DNA from: Saprospiraceae bacterium
GTDB taxonomy: Bacteria > Bacteroidota > Bacteroidia > Chitinophagales > Saprospiraceae
Length of the DNA stretch: 64,000 nucleotides
Assembly (NCBI GenBank): GCA_016712145.1
Contig: JADJRO010000001.1
Location: 868,001 to 932,000 of the forward strand
Direction: 5' to 3'
Shown here: positions 45,713-55,800 of the stretch, one piece after another
Layout of the letters: each line of letters opens with the position of its first letter
How positions within the stretch are numbered: position 1 is the stretch's first letter
Translations under genes and position numbers: made by a program
The notes under the pieces: model-generated
Seen by the model: the letters and a program-made list of their open reading frames with translations, nothing else
Databases searched by the model: none
Told to the model about the DNA's origin: nothing

Positions 45713-46891
45713 ATGCAAGAAGTTTTCATCGTATCTGTAGCACGCACACCCGTTGGTAGTTTTGGTGGTGTGTTGTCTTCACTTTCAACAATCCAATTAG
45801 GAGCCCTTGTGGTTGACGCCGTAGTAAAGCGAGCTGGTATTCCATCAACTGCTGTGCAGGAAGTTATCATGGGCAATGTTTGTTCTGCCAATTTGGGTCA
45901 AGCACCTGCAAGACAAGCAGCACTCAATGGGGGACTTGCTGCGAATACCGTTTGCACAACTGTCAATAAAGTCTGTGCATCTGGCATGAAAGCCATTTCA
46001 ATGGCTGCTCAATCGATTCAATTAGGCGTATCTGAAATTGTAATTGCCGGTGGCATGGAAAGCATGTCCAATATTCCTTATTACGTGCCGAATGCCCGAT
46101 GGGGAATGAAATACGGTAATTCAGAACTCATTGATGGATTGCACAAAGATGGCTTGATGAATATTTATGATAAATTGGCTATGGGTGTTTTTTCAGATCA
46201 AACTGCCAAGAAATATTCCATTAGTCGTGAAGAGCAAGATGCGTATGCAATCAGCTCCTATCAAAAATCCGCACAAACTACTGCAGATGGAGGATTCACA
46301 ACTGAAATTGTACCGGTATCCATTGCACAAAAGAAAGGAGATCCTTTATTGGTTAACAAAGATGAAGAATTTACAAAAGTTGATTTTTCTAAAATACCTT
46401 CTTTAAAACCAAGTTTTACTTCAGATGGCACTGCTACAGCAGCCAACTCATCAACACTCAATGATGGAGCTTCTGCTTTGTTATTAATGAATGCTGCAAA
46501 ATTAAAGGAATATAATTTAACACCGATTGCACGGATTGTTTCTTATGCGGATGCCGAACAAGCACCAGAATGGTTTACAACAACCCCATGCATTGTTACT
46601 CCATTGGCTTTAAAACGAGCCGGTTTACAAAAAGATCAAATAAGTTATTTTGAAATCAATGAAGCTTTTGCTGTTGTACCCCTTGCATTTAGTAAAATAC
46701 TTGATTTAGATCTCCAAAAAATAAACATACATGGCGGAGCAATTTCATTGGGTCATCCTATTGGATCCTCAGGTGCCCGTATTGTTTGTACTTTAAGTCA
46801 AATTTTGCGACAGCAGCAAGCACAATATGGTTTGGCTACAATTTGCAATGGTGGCGGCGGTGGAACTGCTGTGATTATTGAGCGAATGTAA
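45713..46891 (+). CDS. Acetyl-CoA C-acetyltransferase (thiolase)
   Basis: 392 residues, the normal size. Joins or splits acetyl-CoA units in beta-oxidation or ketone body/mevalonate-type metabolism. The nucleophile Cys is C88 in VNKVCASGMKAI, NEAFAVVPLAF and GGAISLGHPIGSSGARI hold the Asn and His, and ICNGGGGGTAVI the second active Cys. The N-terminus MQEVFIVSVARTPVGSFGG supports the chosen ATG. Ends exactly beside the stop of the convergent sugar transferase gene (46891/46892). Confidence 0.93.
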   Translation: MQEVFIVSVARTPVGSFGGVLSSLSTIQLGALVVDAVVKRAGIPSTAVQEVIMGNVCSANLGQAPARQAALNGGLAANTVCTTVNKVCASGMKAISMAAQSIQLGVSEIVIAGGMESMSNIPYYVPNARWGMKYGNSELIDGLHKDGLMNIYDKLAMGVFSDQTAKKYSISREEQDAYAISSYQKSAQTTADGGFTTEIVPVSIAQKKGDPLLVNKDEEFTKVDFSKIPSLKPSFTSDGTATAANSSTLNDGASALLLMNAAKLKEYNLTPIARIVSYADAEQAPEWFTTTPCIVTPLALKRAGLQKDQISYFEINEAFAVVPLAFSKILDLDLQKINIHGGAISLGHPIGSSGARIVCTLSQILRQQQAQYGLATICNGGGGGTAVIIERM

Positions 46892-48304
46892 TTACTTTCC
46901 TTTTCCTTGAATTAAAACAGACAGGGTATAAAACAAGATTTTAAAATCTAGGCCCAGTGATCTGTTTTCTATGTATAAAATATCGTATTCAAGCCTTTGA
47001 AGCATTTCTTCAATACTGGAAGCATATCCAAATTTTACTTGTCCCCAGGACGTAATTCCAGGTCGCACTTTAAGAAGGTGCTTATAGTGCGGTGCTTTCT
47101 CCATGATCTGATCAATAAAATACTTTCGCTCGGGACGTGGTCCTACCAAGGACATATCTCCTTTCAAGACATTGATAAATTGTGGCAATTCATCTAACCT
47201 CCATTTTCGAATGGTTGCACCCCAGCTTGTAATTCGCGGATCGCCATCATAGGACAACATGGGGCCATTGTCTTCTGCTAAAATATTCATGGACCGAAAC
47301 TTATAAATAAAAAAGGGTTTGCCGTTTAAGCCAATGCGTTCCTGTAAATAAATAGCCGGACCCGGACTGGAAATTTTCGTCCGCACATATACATACAAGA
47401 TTACCGGTGATAATAAAATCAAAGCCACCACGCTGACAATCATATCAATCATTCTCTTGACAACGATTTGCCATTTAGGCATCATTTCCTGTTTGATTTC
47501 AATTAATACGGCACCATATACGTGATTTAATCTAACGGTCCCCAGTAAAATATCATAGGTATCCGGAATCGTGCGGACAATTAATCGGTCACCGTATTCA
47601 AAAAGTACATCAACGATGGATTTTAATTTTTGATGTTCCGTAGATTCAATTGCTATGATTACTTCCTCAATTTTATTTTCATCCAAAGTTCTTCGAATAT
47701 CAGCCAGGCCTCCCATTTGAGGTAAGTATTGAATCAATTCATTTCCTCTTCCCCCATTGGAGTGAATGAAGCCAACAAATTTGTGGCCGAGACTATAGTT
47801 TAAAGATGAGATGTCTTTATAAAGTTTTACTGCTTTTTGGTCACCCCCTATGATCAGGGTATTAAAACCTACAATGCCTTGTTTCAATCGATTGCTAACG
47901 TAGGTTAAGAATACCATTTTAAATACAATGATTAAACTGAAATGATAAATAAAATAAATGGACAGTGCTTTAAAATAGCGATTTTCAAAATTTATTTCTT
48001 CATTCGAAAGCAATACAAAAAAAACCATCAAGCTACCCAATACAGTAAGCAAAAGGGTTCTTGAAAAAACGGACCATCTGGATAAGCGGTAAACATCTTT
48101 ATATTGTTCAGCCATCAGATAAAGCAAAAACCAGCTAAAAGGAACAATTAGCATACCTCCCCGGTAAATGTGTTCAAATATTTCTGACTCGTTTCCAATA
48201 AAGAAATGATGCGAGCGCAAATATTGAATAAATAGATACCAGGCTACTAAAGCCAAAATAAAATCGATAACAACGTAAATGATATTTTCCTTGCGTCTAA
48301 ACAT
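46892..48304 (-). CDS. Polyprenyl-phosphate sugar-1-phosphate transferase (exopolysaccharide priming)
   Basis: 470 residues. Four to five N-terminal membrane helices (about 9-130), a Rossmann-like middle domain (NTLIIGGDQKAVKLYKDI, about 152-260) and a C-terminal bacterial sugar transferase domain beginning with a further helix (about 285-305): RTKISSPGPAIYLQERIG, FIYKFRSM, RKWRLDELPQFINVLKGDMSLVGPRPE, VRPGITSWGQV. This WcaJ-type enzyme loads the first sugar phosphate onto undecaprenyl phosphate in the inner membrane to start surface polysaccharide. Last gene of the alaS-led minus-strand run. Confidence 0.92.
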   Translation of the reverse strand: MFRRKENIIYVVIDFILALVAWYLFIQYLRSHHFFIGNESEIFEHIYRGGMLIVPFSWFLLYLMAEQYKDVYRLSRWSVFSRTLLLTVLGSLMVFFVLLSNEEINFENRYFKALSIYFIYHFSLIIVFKMVFLTYVSNRLKQGIVGFNTLIIGGDQKAVKLYKDISSLNYSLGHKFVGFIHSNGGRGNELIQYLPQMGGLADIRRTLDENKIEEVIIAIESTEHQKLKSIVDVLFEYGDRLIVRTIPDTYDILLGTVRLNHVYGAVLIEIKQEMMPKWQIVVKRMIDMIVSVVALILLSPVILYVYVRTKISSPGPAIYLQERIGLNGKPFFIYKFRSMNILAEDNGPMLSYDGDPRITSWGATIRKWRLDELPQFINVLKGDMSLVGPRPERKYFIDQIMEKAPHYKHLLKVRPGITSWGQVKFGYASSIEEMLQRLEYDILYIENRSLGLDFKILFYTLSVLIQGKGK

Positions 48305-48308
48305 ATAC

Positions 48309-49166
48309 TTATCGATGGATCACTTTAATGTTATCAATAAATATTTGTTGAACCGTCTTCGAACTGTCTTTTTGAAAATCTGCAGCAATAGCAAGGTGAT
48401 AATAATCTGAATTGGAGCTGTTTATGATTTCTCTAAAATCAAAATAGACCTTAGTCCAATTCTTTTTAGGAAGCACACCTGCTTTAATTAGATTTTCTTC
48501 TCCCAGTATATTTTTATAACCAATAAAACCAATTGAAAATGGAATGTCTGCCTTGAAATTCAGTTCAAAAATAATTGGGTCTCCGCTTTGTAGTATTGGA
48601 TCATTGAGTATGTATTCTGCTGAAATGGAAGGATGCTCCTTTGTTAAAGATATGGATCCGGAATGAGATCCTTCAAATGCTTCTGATAGATCGGTCAGTA
48701 AAATTTTTGTTTCAGGATCTTTGTCGCGATCTGTATTAAAAAAATGAATGCCTTCAAAGTCTTCAATCACTGAAAACTGCAATCCCGATTGGTATGATGT
48801 ATTTGGCTGAATGGTGTCGGTGATTTGTGGATCCAGTTGAATGGTGATTTTATATGGATTTAAAAGTTGATAGCGAAACGCATTGGTGATTCTACCATCC
48901 TGTCGATATCCAGGAATTAATAATACCTCACTGGTCCCCGATTCCAAAACCGGGATCCAACATGGAAGTTCATAAGCTCCGTAGTAGTGATCGTTTACAT
49001 AAATCCATACATCGGATAAATTTTGACTGCCTGATCCTTCTCCAATCTTAACACTAAAATCAAAGGGTTCTATATAGAGATAGGATGGAATTTTTTCATC
49101 ATCCCGGTCACAGGCACAAAAAGTCCATAGGAGCAAGAAGATGAGCTTGCCTTGTTTGAGAGTCAT
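48309..49166 (-). CDS. Lipoprotein of unknown function
   Basis: 285 residues. Lipobox LLLWTFCACDRD (Cys near 19). A small beta domain (about 30-110) with WIYVNDHYYGAYELPCWIPVLESG is followed by a larger beta-sandwich (about 130-285; SVIEDFEGIHFFNTD ... SHSGSISLTKE ... VYFDFREIINSSNS), which looks like a carbohydrate-binding-module-like jelly roll. I cannot name the family. Its start overlaps the dehydrogenase stop by 4 bp and its stop is 4 bp before the sugar transferase start, so it is tightly coupled to both. Confidence 0.6.
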   Translation of the reverse strand: MTLKQGKLIFLLLWTFCACDRDDEKIPSYLYIEPFDFSVKIGEGSGSQNLSDVWIYVNDHYYGAYELPCWIPVLESGTSEVLLIPGYRQDGRITNAFRYQLLNPYKITIQLDPQITDTIQPNTSYQSGLQFSVIEDFEGIHFFNTDRDKDPETKILLTDLSEAFEGSHSGSISLTKEHPSISAEYILNDPILQSGDPIIFELNFKADIPFSIGFIGYKNILGEENLIKAGVLPKKNWTKVYFDFREIINSSNSDYYHLAIAADFQKDSSKTVQQIFIDNIKVIHR

Positions 49167-50128
49167 TGGTTCGTTTCGATTTGCTTCGTAATAGCCTGCA
49201 CCAAAGCCAAAGCCTGGATTCCTTCATCCAGATTGACTTCAGGCATATCATCTGTAACGATGCTTTTGTAAAAAGATTTTAATTCCTCTGCAATTGCATT
49301 CACCGTTTTTATTTCTGGGTTGACTAAGGAAATGTATTTATTTCCTTTGTGTGTTTCAATTTCTAATGTATTGTCTTGATATTCATCGAGTAAACGAATG
49401 ACCTGGGCTTCTTTCTCCAATAAATCACAACTTATATAGGCATCTTCCTGAAATATTCGAATTTTTCGCATTTGCTTCATAGATATCCTGCTTGCAGTAA
49501 CATTGCAAACCAAGCCATTTTCAAATTCAATTCTGGCATTACAAATATCCGGCAAAGGACTCACCAAGGAAACCCCATTGGCTCTGATATCCTTTACTTC
49601 GCTTTTAGCCATGAGGCAAATCAAATCCAGGTCATGAATCATAATATCATGAACAACTGAAACATCCCGTCCTCTTGGATTAAAACTAGATAATCGATGT
49701 GCTTCGATAAATTTGGGCTCTTTTATAAAAGGCCTGATCGCTGCAAAACTAGGATTAAAACGTTCGACATGCCCAATTTGTATTTTAACCGGATGCTCTT
49801 TTAGTAAACTTTTTAAAAATGTGGCTTCTTCCAGACTGCTTGTTACTGGTTTTTCTATAAAACAATGTTTGTCTTGTTTAATAGCATATTGCGCTAATTC
49901 AAAATGCGAACTGGTCGAACTAACAATATCAATGGCTCCGCAATTGGAAATGAGTTCGTCATAACTTTCAAAGGCTTTTATCCCAAATTCTTCAGCAATT
50001 TTCTGACGTGTTTCGGCTGAAAGATCATAAAAGCCTATGAGTTCGAGATCCGGATTTTCAAGAATGCATTTCAGGTGAATTTTTCCCAAATGCCCTGTTC
50101 CGGCTAATCCAATTTTTAATCTGGCCAT
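49163..50128 (-). CDS. Gfo/Idh/MocA-family oxidoreductase
   Basis: 321 residues. N-terminal Rossmann fold with GLAGTGHLGKIHL (8-20), the family EKP motif in FIEKPVTSS (about 90-98) and the C-terminal substrate domain with RLSSFNPRGRDVSVVHDIMIHDLDL containing the H-x-x-D. NAD(P)-dependent reduction or oxidation of a sugar-like substrate; location in a run with the polysaccharide-priming transferase suggests nucleotide-sugar or lipid A-related work (inference). Confidence 0.88.
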   Translation of the reverse strand: MARLKIGLAGTGHLGKIHLKCILENPDLELIGFYDLSAETRQKIAEEFGIKAFESYDELISNCGAIDIVSSTSSHFELAQYAIKQDKHCFIEKPVTSSLEEATFLKSLLKEHPVKIQIGHVERFNPSFAAIRPFIKEPKFIEAHRLSSFNPRGRDVSVVHDIMIHDLDLICLMAKSEVKDIRANGVSLVSPLPDICNARIEFENGLVCNVTASRISMKQMRKIRIFQEDAYISCDLLEKEAQVIRLLDEYQDNTLEIETHKGNKYISLVNPEIKTVNAIAEELKSFYKSIVTDDMPEVNLDEGIQALALVQAITKQIETNQ

Positions 50129-50137
50129 TAAAAAAGT

Positions 50138-50425
50138 TTAAGCTTGCATTCTAATTAAAAATAAAAGTCCTAAAACAATGACGATGACTGCGATAAAAAG
50201 CAGCCCTGTTAAACGTATGTGTGTTCTGAAGCGATCCATCAATTCAACTGAATCCGGATAATGGCTTTTTGCCTGATCCCATTTTTGTTGATTGAACAGG
50301 TCCATAAAATTGAACTGAATTCTATTTTGAACCAATTGCTTATACATCCCAAAGGTTTTAACACGGATGTATACATTAAACAATATAAATACCAAAAATA
50401 TCAGAATTGCATATACAAAAGCCAT
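50138..50425 (-). CDS. Small membrane protein of unknown function
   Basis: 95 residues with membrane helices near 1-22 and 72-92 and a basic loop between (KTFGMYKQLVQNRIQFNFMDLFNQQKWDQAK). No family recognised. Lies 29 bp after alaS and 9 bp before the dehydrogenase gene, so probably part of that transcript. Confidence 0.55.
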   Translation of the reverse strand: MAFVYAILIFLVFILFNVYIRVKTFGMYKQLVQNRIQFNFMDLFNQQKWDQAKSHYPDSVELMDRFRTHIRLTGLLFIAVIVIVLGLLFLIRMQA

Positions 50426-50454
50426 AGCATGTGTATTAATTAGAATGGTTTTGA

Positions 50455-53079
50455 TTAATTTGATTGTAGAATGGATTGCAATGCATGTTTTAATGCATTT
50501 GACAGTCCCTCTTTATATTTTCCACCGGCAGTCGCAAAAAATGCTTGTCCACCACCACCCCCTTCAATGAATTTTGCTGCATCTTTTATTAATTGAGATG
50601 CATTGAATGATTTTGTAATGGATTCACTCACATAGCACATGAGTTGAGGTTTATCTTTTTCAATAAATCCAAAAAACAGGATCGCAGGATTTTTTTCTTG
50701 AGCCAATTGGTATACCAGGTTTTTAATTAATTTAGAATCATCCAGTTCGATTTGATGAACCAGATAATGGATTCCGTTATTCATTTGAAAAGATGCCAAT
50801 AGATTTGCTTTCAAGGAATTTGCATGTGCTTCTTTTAGTTCCAGAATCACTTTTTCAAGTTGTTTGTTTTCATCCAAAAGTTGTTGCACACTTTGTGTAA
50901 TATCTATTGGATTTTTAAGCAGATGACGGATTTTATCAACCGTTTCAAATTGTTGCTCAATAAGTTGTTCTGCTTTTAATGCGGTAACGGCTTCAATACG
51001 CCGAATTCCGGCTGCAATGGCTGATTCTGAAGTGATTTTAAAATAACCAATCTGGCCTGTGGTTTCCACGTGGCAACCACCGCAAAGTTCTATAGAATAA
51101 GCAGGATCAAATGTTATCATCCGCACCTGATCACCATATTTTTCTCCAAACAACATCATTGCACCCGATTTCTTAGCTTCGTCAATCGGTAGTTTGCGTT
51201 TTTCTTCGCGAACGATGTTCTCCCGTATTTTTTCATTTACTAATTGCTCCACTTTCAGGATTTGATCTGCTTCCATTTTTTGAAAATGGCTAAAATCAAA
51301 TCTCAAAGAATCTTCTTTTACCAACGATCCCTTTTGTTGTACATGCGAGCCTAAAACCTTGCGAAGTGCTGCATGCAATAAATGCGTAGCACTGTGATTG
51401 TTTTCAATGAGTTTTCGGCGATACCCATTCACTTGCAAGCGAACCTTAGCTGAAAGATTTTGGGGCAATACTTCGGCTACATGAATAATCAAATCATTTT
51501 CCTTAACCGTATCAATAATTTCAATTGGAAATTCATCAAAATAAGCGATGCCCGTATCGCCTACTTGTCCGCCTCCTTCCGGATAAAAGGGCGTTTGGTC
51601 AAAAACCAATTGAAAATACGCTTGTGATTTTGCCATCAGTTTTCGCCAACGCAATAATTTCCCGTGTTCAGTTTCAAGGGTATCGTATCCTAAAAATTGA
51701 ATCTGTCCATCAGCCACTACATTCCAATCTGAATATTCTTTTTTAGCATCCGAACGCGAACGCTCTTTTTGTAATAACATGGCGGCATGAAATCCCGCTT
51801 CATCAACCATCCAGTTATTTTCACGCGCAATTAATTGTGTTAGATCAAATGGAAATCCATACGTATCGTATAATTCAAATGCAAGTTTTCCATCCAATTG
51901 TTTAAGGTTTGGATCCAGTAAATCCAATTTCCGCAAACCATCTTCCAGCGTTTTTAAAAACGAAGACTCTTCTTCACGGATCACTTTACTAATAAAATCC
52001 TTTTGTAAATCCAATTCAGGAAAAACAGATGCCATGTTTTCTGACAGCACAGGAAGCAAGCGATATAAAAAAGGTTCTTTTAAATTTAAGAACGAATATG
52101 CATAACGAACTGCCCGTCTTAAAATCCTTCGAATTACATAACCCGGTCCGGTATTGGATGGAATCGCGCCGTCAGCAATTGCAAAAGAAACCGCCCGAAT
52201 GTGGTCGGCCATAACCCGCATGGCTAAATCTGATTTTGCATTGGGATCATACGAAGCACCGTATGCAATTTTTGTATGCTGAGAAATGAAATCAATTAAT
52301 GGCTTAAAGATGTCTGTATCATAACTGGATTTTTTATTTTGAAGGACCATGCTGATCCGTTCAAATCCCATTCCCGTATCGATGTGTTTTGCAGGGAGCT
52401 CTTCCAAGGATCCGTCTGCTTTTCGGTTGTATTGTATAAAAACCAGGTTCCAAATTTCCATGAGTTCCGGAGAACCCGCATTCACCAATACCGCACCATC
52501 CTGAATTTTTTTCTTCGCTTCGGATCTAAGATCCACATGGATTTCAGAGCATGGACCGCAAGGGCCGGTGTCGCCCATTTCCCAAAAATTGTCTTTTTTT
52601 CCAAAAAACAAAATCCGATCCTCTGCAATCCATTGTTTCCAGTAAGAAACAGCTTCCAGGTCCTTTTCCAAACCCTCCTTTTCATCCCCGCCAAAAACAG
52701 AAACGTATAAATTCTCTTTTGGGATTTTAAATTCTTCGGTTAATAATTTCCAGGCAAATTCTATAGCTTCCTTTTTAAAATAATCGCCAAAGGACCAGTT
52801 TCCCAGCATTTCAAACATCGTATGATGATAGCCATCGGTACCCACTTCTTCCAGGTCATTGTGTTTACCACTTACCCGAAGGCATTTTTGGGTATCTGCA
52901 ATTCGCGGAATGGTAGCGACCTGATTTCCAAGAAAATAATCTTTAAAAGGATTCATCCCGGCATTTGTAAACATCAGGGTCGGATCATTCTTTACAACAA
53001 TGGGGGCTGAAGGAACAATTTTATGCTGCTGGTTTTCAAAAAAGCTGAGAAAAGTCTGTCGGATGGTCTTTGAATTCAT
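50455..53079 (-). CDS. alaS: Alanyl-tRNA synthetase
   Basis: 874 residues, the full expected length. Class II aminoacylation domain at the N-terminus (TIRQTFLSFFENQQHKIVPSAP; GPCGPCSEIHVD; GMGFERISMVLQ), then the editing domain with its zinc site HSATH and CGGCH, and the C-terminal domain with a poly-Gly segment (FIEGGGGGQAFFATAGG). Charges tRNA-Ala, whose G3-U70-bearing gene is at 6148 in this window. First gene of the minus-strand run ending at 46892; divergent from the M23 gene. Confidence 0.95.
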   Translation of the reverse strand: MNSKTIRQTFLSFFENQQHKIVPSAPIVVKNDPTLMFTNAGMNPFKDYFLGNQVATIPRIADTQKCLRVSGKHNDLEEVGTDGYHHTMFEMLGNWSFGDYFKKEAIEFAWKLLTEEFKIPKENLYVSVFGGDEKEGLEKDLEAVSYWKQWIAEDRILFFGKKDNFWEMGDTGPCGPCSEIHVDLRSEAKKKIQDGAVLVNAGSPELMEIWNLVFIQYNRKADGSLEELPAKHIDTGMGFERISMVLQNKKSSYDTDIFKPLIDFISQHTKIAYGASYDPNAKSDLAMRVMADHIRAVSFAIADGAIPSNTGPGYVIRRILRRAVRYAYSFLNLKEPFLYRLLPVLSENMASVFPELDLQKDFISKVIREEESSFLKTLEDGLRKLDLLDPNLKQLDGKLAFELYDTYGFPFDLTQLIARENNWMVDEAGFHAAMLLQKERSRSDAKKEYSDWNVVADGQIQFLGYDTLETEHGKLLRWRKLMAKSQAYFQLVFDQTPFYPEGGGQVGDTGIAYFDEFPIEIIDTVKENDLIIHVAEVLPQNLSAKVRLQVNGYRRKLIENNHSATHLLHAALRKVLGSHVQQKGSLVKEDSLRFDFSHFQKMEADQILKVEQLVNEKIRENIVREEKRKLPIDEAKKSGAMMLFGEKYGDQVRMITFDPAYSIELCGGCHVETTGQIGYFKITSESAIAAGIRRIEAVTALKAEQLIEQQFETVDKIRHLLKNPIDITQSVQQLLDENKQLEKVILELKEAHANSLKANLLASFQMNNGIHYLVHQIELDDSKLIKNLVYQLAQEKNPAILFFGFIEKDKPQLMCYVSESITKSFNASQLIKDAAKFIEGGGGGQAFFATAGGKYKEGLSNALKHALQSILQSN

Positions 53080-53195
53080 TATAAATTATAATAATAATTA
53101 ATGTTTATATATTTGTAATATAACTAAATACAAAATAATATCTCCTATATATTATTTTTATTCAATTGAAAAAACGGGTTTTAAAGAAATTTCCT

Positions 53196-53203
53196 TACTT
53201 TTG
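53196..53203 (+). promoter_or_regulatory. -7 box of the M23 peptidase gene
   Basis: TACTTTTG, perfect TAnnTTTG, giving a leader of about 55 nt before the TTG start at 53267. Confidence 0.5.
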
Positions 53204-53266
53204 TAATATTCAAACAAAGCGAGCGTACATCGGATCGCAAATTTAATATTTTTTAACTCTTAGTAT

Positions 53267-54253
53267 TTGAAGAGATCTGAAAAATACGTTTACAACCCTC
53301 AAACCCTTCAGTTTGAGAAACTTAAGTTGACCCATAAGTCCTATGTATTTAGGATTGTTGGCTTCATATCAGCTGTTGTATTAACGACCTTTTTTTTCTA
53401 TTTTATGACTTCTGAATTTTTTCCGTCTCCACGTGAAAAAGCACTTAAAAAGGAACTGAGTCAGATTGAGTATCAAATGCTTATGATGAAAGACCAGGTT
53501 CAGATTATGGATAAAGTTCTGGACAATATTCAGGATCGGGACGCGAAAGTTCACCGGGTTTTATTTGGAATGGATCCAATTGACCGGGATCTCTGGGAAG
53601 GCGGTGTGGGTGGTCATGATCCCAATGCGGGATTACAAGGCTTGAAATATGCAGGGGCAACCATCCGGGAAACCAAATCTTATATTGATAAATTAGAACG
53701 TCAAATCTACCTTCAGTCCAAATCACTGGATACCCTGGAGCAGGCAACTAAAGCCAAAGAAGAACTATTACAAAGCATTCCATCTATAAAACCGGTTCGT
53801 ATCGATAAACTCAACCGTGACATGGCGCAATTGTCAGGATTTGGCATTAGACTGCACCCCATTCATAAAATCAATAAGATGCATGAAGGGATTGATTTTG
53901 CTGCACCTGCCGGAACTGCCATTCAAGCTACCGGTAATGGTCGGGTCGTAAAAGCAGAATCAAAATCATCAGGCTACGGTCGTTATGTTATGATCGATCA
54001 TGGAAATGGATACCAAACCTTGTATGCTCACATGAAGGAGATTAAAATCAAGGCCGGAGCAAAAGTTAAAAAAGGACAACTCATAGGTTATATCGGAAGT
54101 ACGGGAACCTCAACGGCCCCACACTGCCATTATGAAATTCGAAAAAATGGCAAACCTATCAACCCGGTACATTTTTGCATGGATGACCTGAGCCCAAAGG
54201 AATATCAGGAAATGGTCAATTTGGCTTCTTCGGCCAATCAATCGTTTGACTAG
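53267..54253 (+). CDS. M23-family peptidoglycan endopeptidase
   Basis: 328 residues, starting at TTG (MKRSEKYVYNPQTLQFEKL); the cytoplasmic tail and membrane helix (about 28-47) agree with this start. A coiled coil (about 55-90) leads to a C-terminal LytM/M23 domain: FGIRLHPIHKINKMHEGIDFAAP contains the HxxxD zinc pair and HCHYEIR the HxH-type motif, so the zinc site is complete. Cuts peptide crosslinks in peptidoglycan or anchors a division/shape complex. Divergent from alaS, an arrangement I recall from other Bacteroidota. Confidence 0.9.
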   Translation: MKRSEKYVYNPQTLQFEKLKLTHKSYVFRIVGFISAVVLTTFFFYFMTSEFFPSPREKALKKELSQIEYQMLMMKDQVQIMDKVLDNIQDRDAKVHRVLFGMDPIDRDLWEGGVGGHDPNAGLQGLKYAGATIRETKSYIDKLERQIYLQSKSLDTLEQATKAKEELLQSIPSIKPVRIDKLNRDMAQLSGFGIRLHPIHKINKMHEGIDFAAPAGTAIQATGNGRVVKAESKSSGYGRYVMIDHGNGYQTLYAHMKEIKIKAGAKVKKGQLIGYIGSTGTSTAPHCHYEIRKNGKPINPVHFCMDDLSPKEYQEMVNLASSANQSFD

Positions 54254-54495
54254 CATTTCCCTTTCTAAAATACAGACCGTTCATTCAATTTTACCCGAAA
54301 CTTATTCTTCACAATCGCGTATAATTTTAACTCTTAATTTTTGTTCTTCCTTCCAGTACGCGGGATGTCCGCTACGCTCCCATAATTATTAATTATTAAT
54401 TTTTAATTGTTATTCCTCCTTTCACATACATTTGATCGTATCCTATTTATAATGATGTAAATTACTCTCGAATTGATTCATTGAATTCAAAATAC
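54254..54495. other. Non-coding interval
   Basis: 240 bp, very AT-rich from about 54385 (repeated AATTATTAATT motifs that can pair with each other). No gene or clear terminator seen. Confidence 0.4.
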
Positions 54496-55770
54496 ATGGC
54501 TATGAACAAACTAATTATGCCGGCTTTATTGATTGCATTTGCTTGCATTTTTTCCTCCGCTACTCTATTTGATGCTCCTAAAATCAAGCTAGAATCCAAA
54601 ACAGTTTATTTGCCGGATACCATTCCGCTGAATGAATTAGGTAACAACTTATGGAAAACAGCACCCGGTGGATTGTATCCAAACGGATTAAATACAAGGC
54701 CTCAAACCCACGAGAAAGACGGGCAAGCAATTTCAAAAACCTTGATTCCCTTGGATAGTTTTGGAATTGCAGATCCCAGTAATGGAAAAATTGTTTTATT
54801 ATCGATTGGAATGTCCAATGCAACACAAGAATTTTCAGCATTTAAACTTTTAGCTGATACGTTTCGGAATAAAAATCCTAAACTTTTAATAGTTGATGGC
54901 GCCCAAGGCGGACAAACCGCATCCGTTATTAAAAATCCTAATGCCAATTTTTGGACCGTTGTAAATCAACGATTGTTTCAACAAAAAGTAAGTGGCAAAC
55001 AAGTTCAAGCCGTTTGGATAAAGGAAGCCAATGCAAATCCAACAGCTGCTTTTCCTAAACATGCAGACGATTTAAAGAATGACATCAAACTCATCGTACA
55101 AATTCTGAAACAAAAATATCCGAACCTCAAACTGCTGTATTTATCCAGCCGAATTTATGGTGGCTATGCAAATACGACATTAAATCCGGAGCCCTTTGCT
55201 TATGAATCCGGTTTTTCAATTAAATGGCTGATAGAAGAACAGATAAACGGAGACAGCAGTTTATCTTATCAAGGTGCTAATATAAAATCACCTTGGTTGT
55301 CCTGGGGTCCTTATTTATGGGCTAAAGGAAATACTGCCAGAACTGACGGATTGCTTTGGTTGCCTACAGATTTTGCAGCAGATGGCACCCATCCATCCAA
55401 TTCGGGTCGACTTAAAGTGGCCAATCTGTTGCTGCAATTTTTTTCTTTAGACAGCACCTGCATTCCTTGGTTTTTAAAACAGGCGGTTACACGGGTTAGC
55501 GATATAAATCAAAACCCTTCAATTTCAATTTATCCGAATCCATTTTCAAATGAATTTAGTTATTCCTGGTACTCCATTTCATCAAACTACACACAGATTT
55601 TATTAGTAAATGCTCACGGAGAATTGCTTTGCAAATTATATGAAGGCTATTCAAAGCCTGGACCACAATCCATAACATTTTCTGGAATTGCTTTGAATGC
55701 CGGTTTGTATTACATCCAGTTCAAAACCCAGGAATTTACAAAATTGAATAAAGTCTTGCTTGTCCATTAA
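54496..55770 (+). CDS. Secreted SGNH-hydrolase-like protein with T9SS type A sorting domain
   Basis: 424 residues from the ATG at 54496 (MAMNKLIMPALLIAF), chosen because it starts a normal signal peptide; the frame also opens at TTG 54481. The middle (about 90-325) looks like an SGNH/GDSL fold: VLLSIGMSNATQEF, VDGAQGGQTAS, LYLSSRIYGGYA, and a C-terminal DGTHPSNSGRLKVANLLL carrying Asp and His. The usual GDS motif is replaced by IGMSN, so the catalytic Ser is uncertain. The last 80 residues (ISIYPNPFSNEF ... GLYYIQFKT) are a type A T9SS domain. Probably a secreted esterase or carbohydrate deacylase. Confidence 0.7.
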   Translation: MAMNKLIMPALLIAFACIFSSATLFDAPKIKLESKTVYLPDTIPLNELGNNLWKTAPGGLYPNGLNTRPQTHEKDGQAISKTLIPLDSFGIADPSNGKIVLLSIGMSNATQEFSAFKLLADTFRNKNPKLLIVDGAQGGQTASVIKNPNANFWTVVNQRLFQQKVSGKQVQAVWIKEANANPTAAFPKHADDLKNDIKLIVQILKQKYPNLKLLYLSSRIYGGYANTTLNPEPFAYESGFSIKWLIEEQINGDSSLSYQGANIKSPWLSWGPYLWAKGNTARTDGLLWLPTDFAADGTHPSNSGRLKVANLLLQFFSLDSTCIPWFLKQAVTRVSDINQNPSISIYPNPFSNEFSYSWYSISSNYTQILLVNAHGELLCKLYEGYSKPGPQSITFSGIALNAGLYYIQFKTQEFTKLNKVLLVH

Positions 55771-55800
55771 ACTTTTAATCAAAGCCTTAGTCAAAGCAGG

